Assembly (NCBI GenBank): GCA_002483425.1
Contig: DLHW01000070.1
Span: 42,808 to 74,300, forward strand
Length of the DNA stretch: 31,493 nt
Reading direction: 5' to 3'
DNA from: Methylococcaceae bacterium UBA7658
Lineage (GTDB): Bacteria; Pseudomonadota; Gammaproteobacteria; Methylococcales; Methylomonadaceae
Each line of letters opens with the position of its first letter. Positions within the stretch are counted from its first letter, which is position 1. Made by a program: the position numbers and the translations under genes. The notes beneath the pieces are model-generated. The model was not told the DNA's origin. It did not search any database and was given only the letters and a program-made list of their open reading frames with translations. Below are positions 15,234 through 22,783 of this stretch, piece by piece.

Positions 15234-17501
15234 TCAATATAAATCCGCAGGATCGACATCGAGACTCCATTTTACTTTTTTAACGCCATCCAGTGTTTCG
15301 ATATGTTTTATGAGTTCAGTCAAGCGTTGCTGAAGGACATTGCGCTGTCTGCTTTGCAACAGTAATTGATAGCGATACAATCCCGCTCGCTTTTCCATCG
15401 GCGCCGGAGACGGCCCTAAGACGCCTATACCAGTATGATTGCCGGTTTTTATTAAGACGGAGGCGGCTTGCAAAAATTTAAGCGGTTTGCCCGGCGTGTC
15501 CGCTTGCGCTCGCAGCAAAGCGTGGTAGGTAAACGGCGGTAATGCGGCTTCTTTACGCTCTTGCAGCGCCGCTTCTGCATAGCGCCGGTAGCCGTTCCGG
15601 ATTAATAATGTGAGCAAGGGATGATCGGGTTGCCGTGTTTGTAATACAACTCTACCTTTTTTGTATTCGCGCCCGGCTCGGCCCGAGACTTGAACGATCA
15701 TTTGAGCGAGCCGTTCGGCCGCCCGGTAATCGATACTAAACAGAGCGCTATCCACATCGAGCAAAGCGACTAAAGTAACATTACCGAAATGATGGCCTTT
15801 GGCGAGCATCTGGGTACCGATGATAATATCCGCCTGGCCCGAGTTTATTTCGTTCAAATACTGCTCCAGCATACCTTTGCGTTGCGTTGTGTCGCGATCC
15901 AGGCGAACCAGTTTTTTGTCCGGAAACAACGTCATTAAATCCTGTTCGATCCGTTCTGTTCCTAATCCTAACGGTATTAAGCCGCCGTTATTGCAAGCCG
16001 GGCAAATGGAGATCATTCCTTGTTCCCGTTCGCAATGATGGCATCTGAGCTTTTTTATGCGGTTATGGATAACTAGATTGGCGTCGCAATGCAGGCACCT
16101 GGCTACCCAGCCGCAATGATGGCAAATCAGGGTTGGTGCAAATCCCCGCCGGTTTAAAAAAAGCAGAACTTGTTCTCCCTTACCCAAAACCTTTCGTATT
16201 TCCGTAACGAGCGCTTCCGAAAGGCCGCCGTATAGTTTTTTATTCCTGATGTCCATAATCAGCACCGACGGCTCAACTGCAAAGCCGGCGCGTTTTGTTA
16301 GGAGTAGCTGACGGAAACGTTTTTGATTAGCGTTATGTAAACTTTCCAGCGAAGGCGTCGCCGAACCGAGCAATACCGGTATGTTTAATAACTTAGCCCG
16401 CATGATTGCAACGTCGCGGGCGGAAAACCGGAAACCTTCTTGCTGTTTGAAGGAGGTGTCATGTTCTTCATCCAAAAGTATCAAACCCAGATTGCGCATC
16501 GGCGTAAACAAGGCCGAGCGTGTTCCGAGCAAAATGCTGCTCTGGCCTGTTTGCATACTAAGCCAGGCTTCAAGCCGTTGTTTGCCGGTCAAATTCGAAT
16601 GATATAAGGTCATTGTCACCGGAAACCGTTGCCGGAAGCGCGCTTCCAATTGAGGCGTTAGATTGATTTCAGGAACCAGCATTAAAACTTGTTGCCCACG
16701 TTCCAAAACAGAAACAATGGCTTGCATATACACCTCTGTTTTTCCGCTGCCGGTGATGCCTTCTAGTAAAAAGACCGCGAATTTTCCCAAGCTGGCTGCA
16801 ATCTCGGCGATTGCCGTTTCTTGTTCTTTATTTAATTGGAATGTTGCCGAACTTTCAACAGAAGGCGGCGGTACTTGTAGGTTTTTGCGATCGTATACGC
16901 AGGGTTCAGACGGGTCATGGATGGTTTGTTCAATAAACGCTTTGGCTTTCAATGCGTTAACAAATATCCGCCAGTTAGCGCCCCATTGCGCCAATTCCGC
17001 TTCTGTTAATTTGCCGGGATAATGTTCTTGAAAGAACCGCAATAGGTGTCGTTGTTTTGGCGACCGTCCAAAATTTTCATCCGTTGCCCGCAAGCCGCTT
17101 TCCGTTAAGGCATAATAGCGCTGAGTTGAATGTAACACTGCCGGATTACCTTTACGCAGCACCGCTGGAAAAGCAGCATTGATCACCTCACCGGCCGGAT
17201 AATGGTAATACTCGCTCGCCCAGAGGAGTAAGCGCAAATCCGACACCGATAATAAAGGGGATTTGTCGAGTATTTGCGCCACGGGTTTTAGTTTACCCGG
17301 CTCAACCTCGCTATGCTGACAAAGTTCAATTAGGTAAGCGATTTTCTTGGCTTTGCCAAACGGCACAAGCAGGCGCACTCCGGGCGAAACGCTCGCCAAA
17401 TCAAGACCGGCAGGGGCTAGGTAATCGAAAAGCCGGTAAAGCGGAACCGCAATCGCAACTCTTAAAATATGCGGGGGAGCTGTTTTAGGCAACTTAGCCA
17501 T
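15234..17501 (-). CDS. priA: Primosomal replication restart helicase PriA
   Basis: A 755-residue superfamily 2 helicase that recognises stalled forks and reloads the replisome. The N-terminal DNA-binding domain (LRVAIAVPLYRLFDYLAP) is followed by Walker A GITGSGKT (248-255) and the DEAH-type box LLDEEHDTSFKQ. Later come GSATPSLES and, at about 457-500, four Cys pairs (CHHC, CLHC, CHHC, CPAC) that bind two zinc ions. Motifs V/VI are IIGTQMLAKGHHF and QVSGRAGR. Length fits the family (E. coli 732). The ATG at 17501 gives MAKLPKTAPPHILRVAI; a cluster of DnaA-box-like sites lies 53-97 bases upstream of it, which may couple priA expression to DnaA (inference). Confidence 0.96.
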   Translation of the reverse strand: MAKLPKTAPPHILRVAIAVPLYRLFDYLAPAGLDLASVSPGVRLLVPFGKAKKIAYLIELCQHSEVEPGKLKPVAQILDKSPLLSVSDLRLLLWASEYYHYPAGEVINAAFPAVLRKGNPAVLHSTQRYYALTESGLRATDENFGRSPKQRHLLRFFQEHYPGKLTEAELAQWGANWRIFVNALKAKAFIEQTIHDPSEPCVYDRKNLQVPPPSVESSATFQLNKEQETAIAEIAASLGKFAVFLLEGITGSGKTEVYMQAIVSVLERGQQVLMLVPEINLTPQLEARFRQRFPVTMTLYHSNLTGKQRLEAWLSMQTGQSSILLGTRSALFTPMRNLGLILLDEEHDTSFKQQEGFRFSARDVAIMRAKLLNIPVLLGSATPSLESLHNANQKRFRQLLLTKRAGFAVEPSVLIMDIRNKKLYGGLSEALVTEIRKVLGKGEQVLLFLNRRGFAPTLICHHCGWVARCLHCDANLVIHNRIKKLRCHHCEREQGMISICPACNNGGLIPLGLGTERIEQDLMTLFPDKKLVRLDRDTTQRKGMLEQYLNEINSGQADIIIGTQMLAKGHHFGNVTLVALLDVDSALFSIDYRAAERLAQMIVQVSGRAGREYKKGRVVLQTRQPDHPLLTLLIRNGYRRYAEAALQERKEAALPPFTYHALLRAQADTPGKPLKFLQAASVLIKTGNHTGIGVLGPSPAPMEKRAGLYRYQLLLQSRQRNVLQQRLTELIKHIETLDGVKKVKWSLDVDPADLY

Positions 17502-17553
17502 GATGCTTGAATCAAAATTTACTTTATTTGGCTAAGCTGTTCTTAAGCTTGCA

Positions 17554-17598
17554 TTATCCGAAGTTACCCACAAAAAATGTGGATAACTTTGTGGAAAA
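17554..17598. promoter_or_regulatory. Cluster of DnaA-box-like nonamers upstream of priA
   Basis: Four nonamers resemble the DnaA box TTATCCACA. TGTGGATAA (17578-17586) is a perfect box on the minus strand; TTACCCACA (17564-17572) and TGTGGAAAA (17590-17598) have one mismatch; TTATCCGAA (17554-17562) has two. The middle pair forms a 12-base inverted repeat, AAGTTACCCACA and TGTGGATAACTT, with one mismatch and an A5 centre. A perfect palindrome CCTTATAAGG (17601-17610) and a long AT-rich stretch (about 17625-17720) follow. One IHF-like site with a single mismatch is at 17683-17695. Confidence 0.55.
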
Positions 17599-17743
17599 GA
17601 CCTTATAAGGGATGGTTAGTACCGGTTTTTATTACACTTTTCTTACATTGCCCAAATTTTATACCGATTTTTATTTGTTTAAAATCAGTCACTTATTATT
17701 ATTAATCGAAACTTAAGCAATGCCTGGAATTATTTTTTACCGT

Positions 17744-18658
17744 TTACTTGATATTGTGGATTACTTTTGGTAAGTCGACGGCATTGGCTTGTTCGCTACT
17801 TAACGATAACGATTTCGTCAGAAAGCTTGCGAGAGAGGCAGGTTGAGGCTTGATGAACTTGATGGTCATACGGTCGCTCTCGCCAATGGCCATATATTTT
17901 GCCCTATCTACATTCTTAAGCTTCAAAACGGGCGGTAATGACCAAACACCATCAGGGTAGTTTTTAGTGTCCTTGAGATTGGCATTGATCTCCGACTTCG
18001 CTAAAAATTCAAAACCCGCGTTTCTGGCAAGTTCGATAATATAATTCTCGCTGACGTAACCGGACGTTGCTCTCGGGTCCTGCGGTTTTAAAGACGCGCC
18101 TCTATGCTCAACAATGCCTAATATTCCGCCGGGTTTTAGCGCCTTATACATTGCGCTGAATACGCTTGAAGCTTGATTTTTTTGCATCCAATTGTGTACG
18201 TTACGGAATGTGACAATGCGGTCAACGGAATTATCCGGGGCGATTTGAACGTATTTGGGCGGTTGTAACGCAGTCACTTCAACCTTATCGTATAAATCAG
18301 GACGTTTGTGCAACTTGTCAAGATAGGCTTGCAGATTGTCTCGAAAGTAAGCGTCCCGGTTGTCCGGCGAAAAATGCGCCGCATACAATTTGCCTTGGTC
18401 GCGCAAATAAGGCGCTAATATTTCGGTATACCACCCTTTTCCCGGCCAGATCTCCACTACAGCCATATCGGGTTTAATATCGAAAAAGTCCAGGGTTTCT
18501 TGCGGATGACGGTATTGATCCCGGTTTTTATTGTCTTGCGACCGGTGTTTTCCGTTCAGGATTAATTGCATCGGCGTCGATTCCGGCTTGTCGGCCGCCA
18601 GAGACAAAAAGGGGACCGAAAGGGATAAAATTATTAACGTCAACAGCGTTTTTTTCAT
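17744..18658 (-). CDS. Exported class I SAM-methyltransferase-like protein
   Basis: A 304-residue protein from the ATG at 18658 (GAGG 9 bases upstream). It has a clear signal peptide (MKKTLLTLIILSLSVPFLSL, then AADKPES). The mature part has a Rossmann methyltransferase motif I, VVEIWPGKGWYTEI (about 67-80), then KLYAAHFSPDN, a DRIVTFRNVHNWM motif and ALKPGGILGIVEHRG, like predicted methyltransferases of the COG4798 type. An alternative start at 18727 would overlap the dsbB stop but reads through a hairpin and hides the signal peptide. A periplasmic location is odd, because SAM is cytoplasmic; the protein may be non-catalytic or bind another ligand. No substrate is assigned. Confidence 0.8.
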   Translation of the reverse strand: MKKTLLTLIILSLSVPFLSLAADKPESTPMQLILNGKHRSQDNKNRDQYRHPQETLDFFDIKPDMAVVEIWPGKGWYTEILAPYLRDQGKLYAAHFSPDNRDAYFRDNLQAYLDKLHKRPDLYDKVEVTALQPPKYVQIAPDNSVDRIVTFRNVHNWMQKNQASSVFSAMYKALKPGGILGIVEHRGASLKPQDPRATSGYVSENYIIELARNAGFEFLAKSEINANLKDTKNYPDGVWSLPPVLKLKNVDRAKYMAIGESDRMTIKFIKPQPASLASFLTKSLSLSSEQANAVDLPKVIHNIK

Positions 18659-18683
18659 TGTTATTTGCCTCGTGTAAATCAAA

Positions 18684-18713
18684 AATTCAACTTTGATTGG
18701 CCAAAGTTGAATT
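18684..18713 (-). terminator. Hairpin between dsbB and the methyltransferase-like gene (terminator or attenuator)
   Basis: A perfect 12-base inverted repeat AATTCAACTTTG/CAAAGTTGAATT with a 6-base loop. On the minus strand it is followed by a run of T. It lies 11 bases after the dsbB stop and 25 bases before the next start, so it may end dsbB transcription or reduce readthrough. GC content is low for a strong terminator. Confidence 0.55.
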
Positions 18714-18723
18714 GTTACGGATT

Positions 18724-19239
18724 TCATGCCTTAGGTTGGTCCTGGTAGTTCCAGTATTGCAATAAGCTTAATGTTGCTAACGCCAAAAACGCGATTAGCG
18801 TCCACGCAGGCATACTTAAACTCATGAATGTCCAGTTGACTTCGGCACAATCGCCCGTACCGTTGAGCATTAGCTTGAGAGTATGCGTAAGGGGAAAGTT
18901 CTTGAGCACATAATCAAGACCAGGACCGCATTCCGGCACTTTATCGGGCGGTAAATGCTGTATCCAAATATGCCGCGTAGAAATAGCGCCGCCGCACATA
19001 GCAATGATCGCGCCGAGTATGGCGTAACGCCGGGTGCCTTTTTGACCTGGGTTATGCAGTGCGGCACATAAAAAACAGAGTCCGGTTGCAAAAATAGCAA
19101 TCCGTTGCGATATGCATAAAGGACAGGGTTCTAGCTTTTGCACGTACTGAAAATAATAACCGGCGCTTAATAAGCCGACGCATGTCCAAAAGCCGAGAAA
19201 AAACCAAGTTTGCGAGTTAAACCTTAAAACACTTAACAT
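18724..19239 (-). CDS. dsbB: Disulfide bond formation protein DsbB
   Basis: A 171-residue inner-membrane protein that passes electrons from DsbA to quinone. Four membrane helices are apparent (about 12-29, 46-61, 72-87 and 143-162). Both catalytic Cys pairs are present: C39-x-x-C42 in EPCPLCISQR, and C104 (VPECGPGLDY) with C131 (GTGDCAEVNW) in the second periplasmic loop. Positions nearly equal those of E. coli DsbB (41, 44, 104, 130). It lies directly upstream of the exported methyltransferase-like gene on the same strand, with a hairpin between them. No dsbA is in the window. Confidence 0.95.
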   Translation of the reverse strand: MLSVLRFNSQTWFFLGFWTCVGLLSAGYYFQYVQKLEPCPLCISQRIAIFATGLCFLCAALHNPGQKGTRRYAILGAIIAMCGGAISTRHIWIQHLPPDKVPECGPGLDYVLKNFPLTHTLKLMLNGTGDCAEVNWTFMSLSMPAWTLIAFLALATLSLLQYWNYQDQPKA

Positions 19240-19406
19240 CTGAATAATCCGTATGAAAGCTTGAAGAAATCTTCATTTATGCTACGCCATTATACCAACT
19301 ATCGTTAAGGCAAAGACCTAGAATAATTTATCGGTAACCGGCGAAGTAACCTTATAACTGCGAAATGAATTCAAGGGTTTGATTATTTTGAACTTAACAT
19401 AACAGC

Positions 19407-20123
19407 TTAAATAGTTTTTTTCTGGATGACTTTAGTTGCCGGATTCAGATTTATTTCATCGATGACCGTGCCGGGTCTCGAGTTGACGACGTAAGAAACC
19501 GCTTCGGCAATGTCCTCCGGATTGAGGTAATTGACAGCGTATCCGCCGGGTTCGAATGCTAGATCGTCGAAGAAAGAGGTTTTTACCATGCCGGGATTAA
19601 TTAAACAAACGCGCACTCCGTCTTTACTGCATTCTTCACGCAAGGCTTGAGTAAAACCTCGTAAAGCGAATTTGCTCGCGCAATAGACAGTTCCTTTCCG
19701 GCTGCCTTTTAAGGCCGCTTCGGAACCGATGTAAATTAAATCGCTTTTGGTTTTGCGCTTAAGATAAGGCAGTACGGCCCGCGTGAGATAAACATGGGCG
19801 GTGAAGTTCGTTGTCATCAAGGTATCGATTTGCTCGTAGGAAAACTCTTCCAAGGAACCGAACCGGCCTATGCCTGCCGAAAAAATGACGCCGTCCAGAC
19901 CGGGAAAAGCTTGCAATAGCTCATTCGCTTTCAGAGGTAATTCCTTTAGCCGGGATAAATCGAGTTGCACAGGATAAAAATTTTCCTTACTCACTTTAAA
20001 CCGGTTGTAATCGCGTGAAATGCCGATGACTTGATGGCCTTGTTTCAGCAAGTTTTTCGCGATAGCCCGGCCGATTCCTGAGCTCGCGCCGGATATTAAA
20101 AAAGTACGCTTTAAGGTGTGCAT
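19407..20123 (-). CDS. Short-chain dehydrogenase/reductase beside SPL-like gene
   Basis: A 238-residue classical SDR oxidoreductase from the ATG at 20123 (MHTLKRTFLI). The nucleotide-binding motif GASSGIG is at 12-18, FSAGIGRFGS replaces the usual NNAG, and the catalytic Ser134-Tyr147-Lys151 set lies in YIGSEAALKG and VYCASK. The INPGMVKTSFF loop follows. It would oxidise or reduce a hydroxyl/keto group with NAD(P). The start overlaps the end of the radical SAM gene by 13 bases, so the two are coupled. An upstream extension to 20171 is rejected because it adds only residues inside the neighbour. Substrate unknown. Confidence 0.88.
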   Translation of the reverse strand: MHTLKRTFLISGASSGIGRAIAKNLLKQGHQVIGISRDYNRFKVSKENFYPVQLDLSRLKELPLKANELLQAFPGLDGVIFSAGIGRFGSLEEFSYEQIDTLMTTNFTAHVYLTRAVLPYLKRKTKSDLIYIGSEAALKGSRKGTVYCASKFALRGFTQALREECSKDGVRVCLINPGMVKTSFFDDLAFEPGGYAVNYLNPEDIAEAVSYVVNSRPGTVIDEINLNPATKVIQKKTI

Positions 20124-21103
20124 GGAAAAAATTTCTCGCTTGGAACGTATTGCAAAATCTGTCCGGCGCAAAAATTCAACACTTCGCGCTCGATTTCTTG
20201 CCGGTAGCTTACGCTGCCGTTTTGAATTTCAAGAGGGCTGGCGAACAGCTTTTCATCCGGATAAAGCTTAGTGATCTTTTTATAATAAGCTTCCGGCAAG
20301 CGAAAAGCGCCCAAACTGACCGAATGTAATTGCTTAAGATCGATAACAGCGAACACTTGTTCGAAGAAATGCCGGTATTGCTGTTGATAACCGTATTGGT
20401 AAATCAAAGGGTCGAAACGCAAACCAATTAGCCAGCCGTGCGCCTGTAATTTACCGATGGCTTCAAGCCTGCGCGATAATGAGGGCGCTTTACGTTCTAA
20501 TTTATTGACGATTTCGCCGGGCGCTAAACTAAAAGCGATAATGCAACGCGGCATCGGCTGCCGGAGCAGTAACGTTCTAATTTGGGTGCTTTTTGTCCTT
20601 AATTCAAGCCAGGCGTTAGGTAAGCTTTCAAAAAACGGCACGAAACAGTTTGCGAATCGGGTGACCGGTTCCAAAGCCAAACTGTCGCAGTCGTAGCCCG
20701 AAAAAAAATGGATTTCGTCTTTTTGAAACCGTCTGCAAATAAGATCAATTTCGCTCTGAAAATCCTCATAATTGACGTATAACACATAGTTCGCCGATTG
20801 ATACATGCCTTGCAAGAAACAATAGCGGCAATCGTACAGACAATTAAGCATGTGAGAGAAATAATAATTCCGGCTGGCGCCGATGCCGTAACCTTTGGGC
20901 GCTTCCAGCACAAAATTTTTATGTTTTTCCGCCAGAATTAAAGCCGGTTTTAGTTTTTGGAGCCTGAAGTTTTGCGCTTTAGGATTAAAAACTTCGCCGT
21001 ATCGCTGACAGGTAATCGTTCTGGCGGACGGAAAGCGTTGCAAAATGTCTTTGACACGGTAGTGGTTACGGATAGTTTCTTCAAGATAAATGGTTTCAAT
21101 CAT
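20111..21103 (-). CDS. Spore-photoproduct-lyase-like radical SAM protein
   Basis: A 330-residue radical SAM enzyme. The 4Fe-4S motif is CLYDCRYCFLQ: C88-x3-C92-x2-C95, with the FLQ/YLQ tail typical of the spore photoproduct lyase (SPL) family. Further SPL-like text is VLYVNYEDF, LELRTKS, CIIAFSLAPGEIVNKLERKAPSL and IGLRFDPLIY. SPL repairs the UV lesion 5-thyminyl-5,6-dihydrothymine in spore DNA; homologues in non-sporulating proteobacteria are widespread and their substrate is not established. In a rough hand alignment from memory, the region of the B. subtilis H-donor Cys141 reads SGYDCDSL, with the Cys (C139) displaced by about two positions. It is coupled with the downstream SDR gene and divergent from proC. 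Confidence 0.85.
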   Translation of the reverse strand: MIETIYLEETIRNHYRVKDILQRFPSARTITCQRYGEVFNPKAQNFRLQKLKPALILAEKHKNFVLEAPKGYGIGASRNYYFSHMLNCLYDCRYCFLQGMYQSANYVLYVNYEDFQSEIDLICRRFQKDEIHFFSGYDCDSLALEPVTRFANCFVPFFESLPNAWLELRTKSTQIRTLLLRQPMPRCIIAFSLAPGEIVNKLERKAPSLSRRLEAIGKLQAHGWLIGLRFDPLIYQYGYQQQYRHFFEQVFAVIDLKQLHSVSLGAFRLPEAYYKKITKLYPDEKLFASPLEIQNGSVSYRQEIEREVLNFCAGQILQYVPSEKFFPCTP

Positions 21104-21234
21104 TACATTTGTTGCTACATTGAGCTTGTGTTTCTCAACAACCCGATCACAATGGATTGCTAACTGACCTTGCGAATTTTAGACCTGACCATATATTCGG
21201 TAGAATACGTCAATTTCTTAAATTCAGACCACAC

Positions 21235-22059
21235 ATGAAAACAACTAAAATCGGTTTTATAGGGGGCGGTAATATGGCCGCCAGTCTTCTCAACGGTTTG
21301 ACCGCTAGCGGTCATGAGCCTAAACAACTCTGGGTATCGGATATTAGTCAGGAAACCTTGGACACGCTATCCAGCAGCCTGGGCATTCATGTTACACAGA
21401 ATAACCGGGATGTTATCAATGCCGCCGATGTAGTGGTGTTAGCCGTCAAACCTCAAATATTAGCGCAAGTCGCCAAAGAAATTCGTCCTTACCTAAGGCC
21501 TGGACAAATGGTTGTATCGATAGCGGCGGGCGTTACGCTCGAACGCTTGAGTTTATGGCTGCCCCCGGACACACCTGTCGTACGCTGTATGCCCAATACT
21601 CCGGCCTTAGTGCTTACTGGGGCTACCGGTTTATTTGCGAACGTCAACGTGTCATTAGAACAGCGGAATTTGGCTGAGTCAATTTTACGCGCCGTCGGCC
21701 TTGCCTTATGGGTCGAAAGCGAAAGCGATTTAGACGCAGTGACGGCAGTATCCGGCAGCGGTCCGGCGTATTTTTTTCTACTCATGGAGGGTATGGAAAA
21801 AGCTGCTCTTGAATTAGGATTGAACGAAGCGACCGCACGATTATTGATTCAGCAAACCGCCTTGGGCGCGGCTAAAATTGCGCTGGAATCGCCGGAATCG
21901 CCTGCGGAATTGCGCCGCCGCGTTACTTCGCCGGGCGGCACGACTCAACAAGCGATCGAAGCTTTTGAACGCGGCGGATTTACCGCGCTGGTAGCGAAAG
22001 CCTTACACGCGGCTAGAGACCGCTCTGTGGAAATGTCCAAACTAACGGAAACTCACTAA
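21235..22059 (+). CDS. proC: Pyrroline-5-carboxylate reductase ProC
   Basis: A 274-residue enzyme that reduces pyrroline-5-carboxylate to proline with NAD(P)H, the last step of proline synthesis. The N-terminal dinucleotide fold starts KIGFIGGGNMAASLL; VRCMPNTPALVLTGATGLF and the C-terminal signature VSGSGPAYFFLLMEGMEKAA are intact, as is TSPGGTTQQAIEAFERGGF. The ATG at 21235 fits family length; a TTG at 21157 would add 26 unrelated residues. A weak promoter (TTAGAC 21179-21184, TAGAAT 21201-21206, spacer 16) would leave a short leader. It overlaps yggT by one base (TAATG). ProC next to yggT is a common gammaproteobacterial arrangement. Confidence 0.95.
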   Translation: MKTTKIGFIGGGNMAASLLNGLTASGHEPKQLWVSDISQETLDTLSSSLGIHVTQNNRDVINAADVVVLAVKPQILAQVAKEIRPYLRPGQMVVSIAAGVTLERLSLWLPPDTPVVRCMPNTPALVLTGATGLFANVNVSLEQRNLAESILRAVGLALWVESESDLDAVTAVSGSGPAYFFLLMEGMEKAALELGLNEATARLLIQQTALGAAKIALESPESPAELRRRVTSPGGTTQQAIEAFERGGFTALVAKALHAARDRSVEMSKLTETH

Positions 22060-22634
22060 TGGGTGCTAATTACATGACCGATCCCGCCATTTTTTTAATA
22101 GACTCGATAGCCTCGTTATACATTCTTGCGATTGTTCTGAGGTTTTTGCTCCAGTGGAGCCGGGCTGATTTTTATAACCCGTTTTCGCAGTTTCTTGTCA
22201 AAATTACCCATCCGGTGCTCAAAGTTTTGCGCCGCTATATTCCGCCTTTAGGAAAGATCGACACGTCTTCTATCGTATTGGCGTTTAGTTTGCAAATGCT
22301 GGCGGATTTTTCGGTTTTACAATTGAAAGGCTTTTCGATCGGCGCCGGCGCCTTAGCGTTACTGTCAATGGGCAATTTAATTTCTTTGCTGATCAATATT
22401 TTTATTTATGCGGTATTCGCCCGGGCAATCCTGAGCTGGTTGAATCCTGGAAGTTTTAATGCCGCTGCTTCTATTCTGCATAGTTTGACGGAGCCGATGC
22501 TGGATACCTGCCGTAAATTCATTCCCGACTTTGGCGGGATCGACCTATCGCCATTGGCAGCCCTGATATTGCTGCAATTGGCAAAAATGGTAATTTTGCC
22601 GCCGCTGCATCAGTTGGCAAGCTTAATTAGCTGA
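22059..22634 (+). CDS. YggT family integral membrane protein (two repeats)
   Basis: A 191-residue membrane protein of two YggT units. Each has a hydrophobic helix, a conserved motif and a second helix: the first includes VLRFLLQWSRADFYNPFSQF with ITHPVLKVLRRYIPPLG; the second includes ARAILSWLNPGSFNAAASIL with LTEPMLDTCRKFIPDFGGID. The family (YggT/CCB3/YlmG) is found in bacteria and plastids, with reported roles in osmotic stress and in membrane or cytochrome assembly; a precise function here is unknown. The ATG at 22059 overlaps the proC stop; an alternative ATG is at 22074. Probably cotranscribed with proC. Confidence 0.92.
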   Translation: MGANYMTDPAIFLIDSIASLYILAIVLRFLLQWSRADFYNPFSQFLVKITHPVLKVLRRYIPPLGKIDTSSIVLAFSLQMLADFSVLQLKGFSIGAGALALLSMGNLISLLINIFIYAVFARAILSWLNPGSFNAAASILHSLTEPMLDTCRKFIPDFGGIDLSPLAALILLQLAKMVILPPLHQLASLIS

Positions 22635-22783
22635 TATATAAAAAATTTATTTGTTGAAAATTTTAAGTCAACGCCGCCGGTCAGTACTAAAATATTGAAA
22701 ATTACCCAATCAATTGCGTTAAATTGATATAAAATTAACAGCTAATTCATAACTCACCTGACGGAATAGGCTTTGACTCAATT

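Noticed and set aside
15049..15270. A 73-codon minus-strand frame after priA
   Set aside because: It overlaps the priA 3' end, has no recognisable domain or convincing ribosome site, and its composition is not distinctive.
17502..17743. Chromosomal replication origin
   Set aside because: DnaA-like boxes and AT-rich DNA are present, but there are no origin neighbours (dnaA, dnaN, gyrB, mnmG, parAB), no change of gene strand bias, and too few boxes to claim oriC; kept as a DnaA-site finding only.
18659..18727. Upstream start of the methyltransferase-like gene overlapping the dsbB stop by four bases
   Set aside because: The added 23 residues are translated through the perfect hairpin and bury a clean signal peptide; the ATG at 18658 has a good GAGG.
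21157..21234. TTG start adding 26 residues to ProC
   Set aside because: ProC proteins begin at the KIGFIGGGNM strand; the extension contains the probable promoter.
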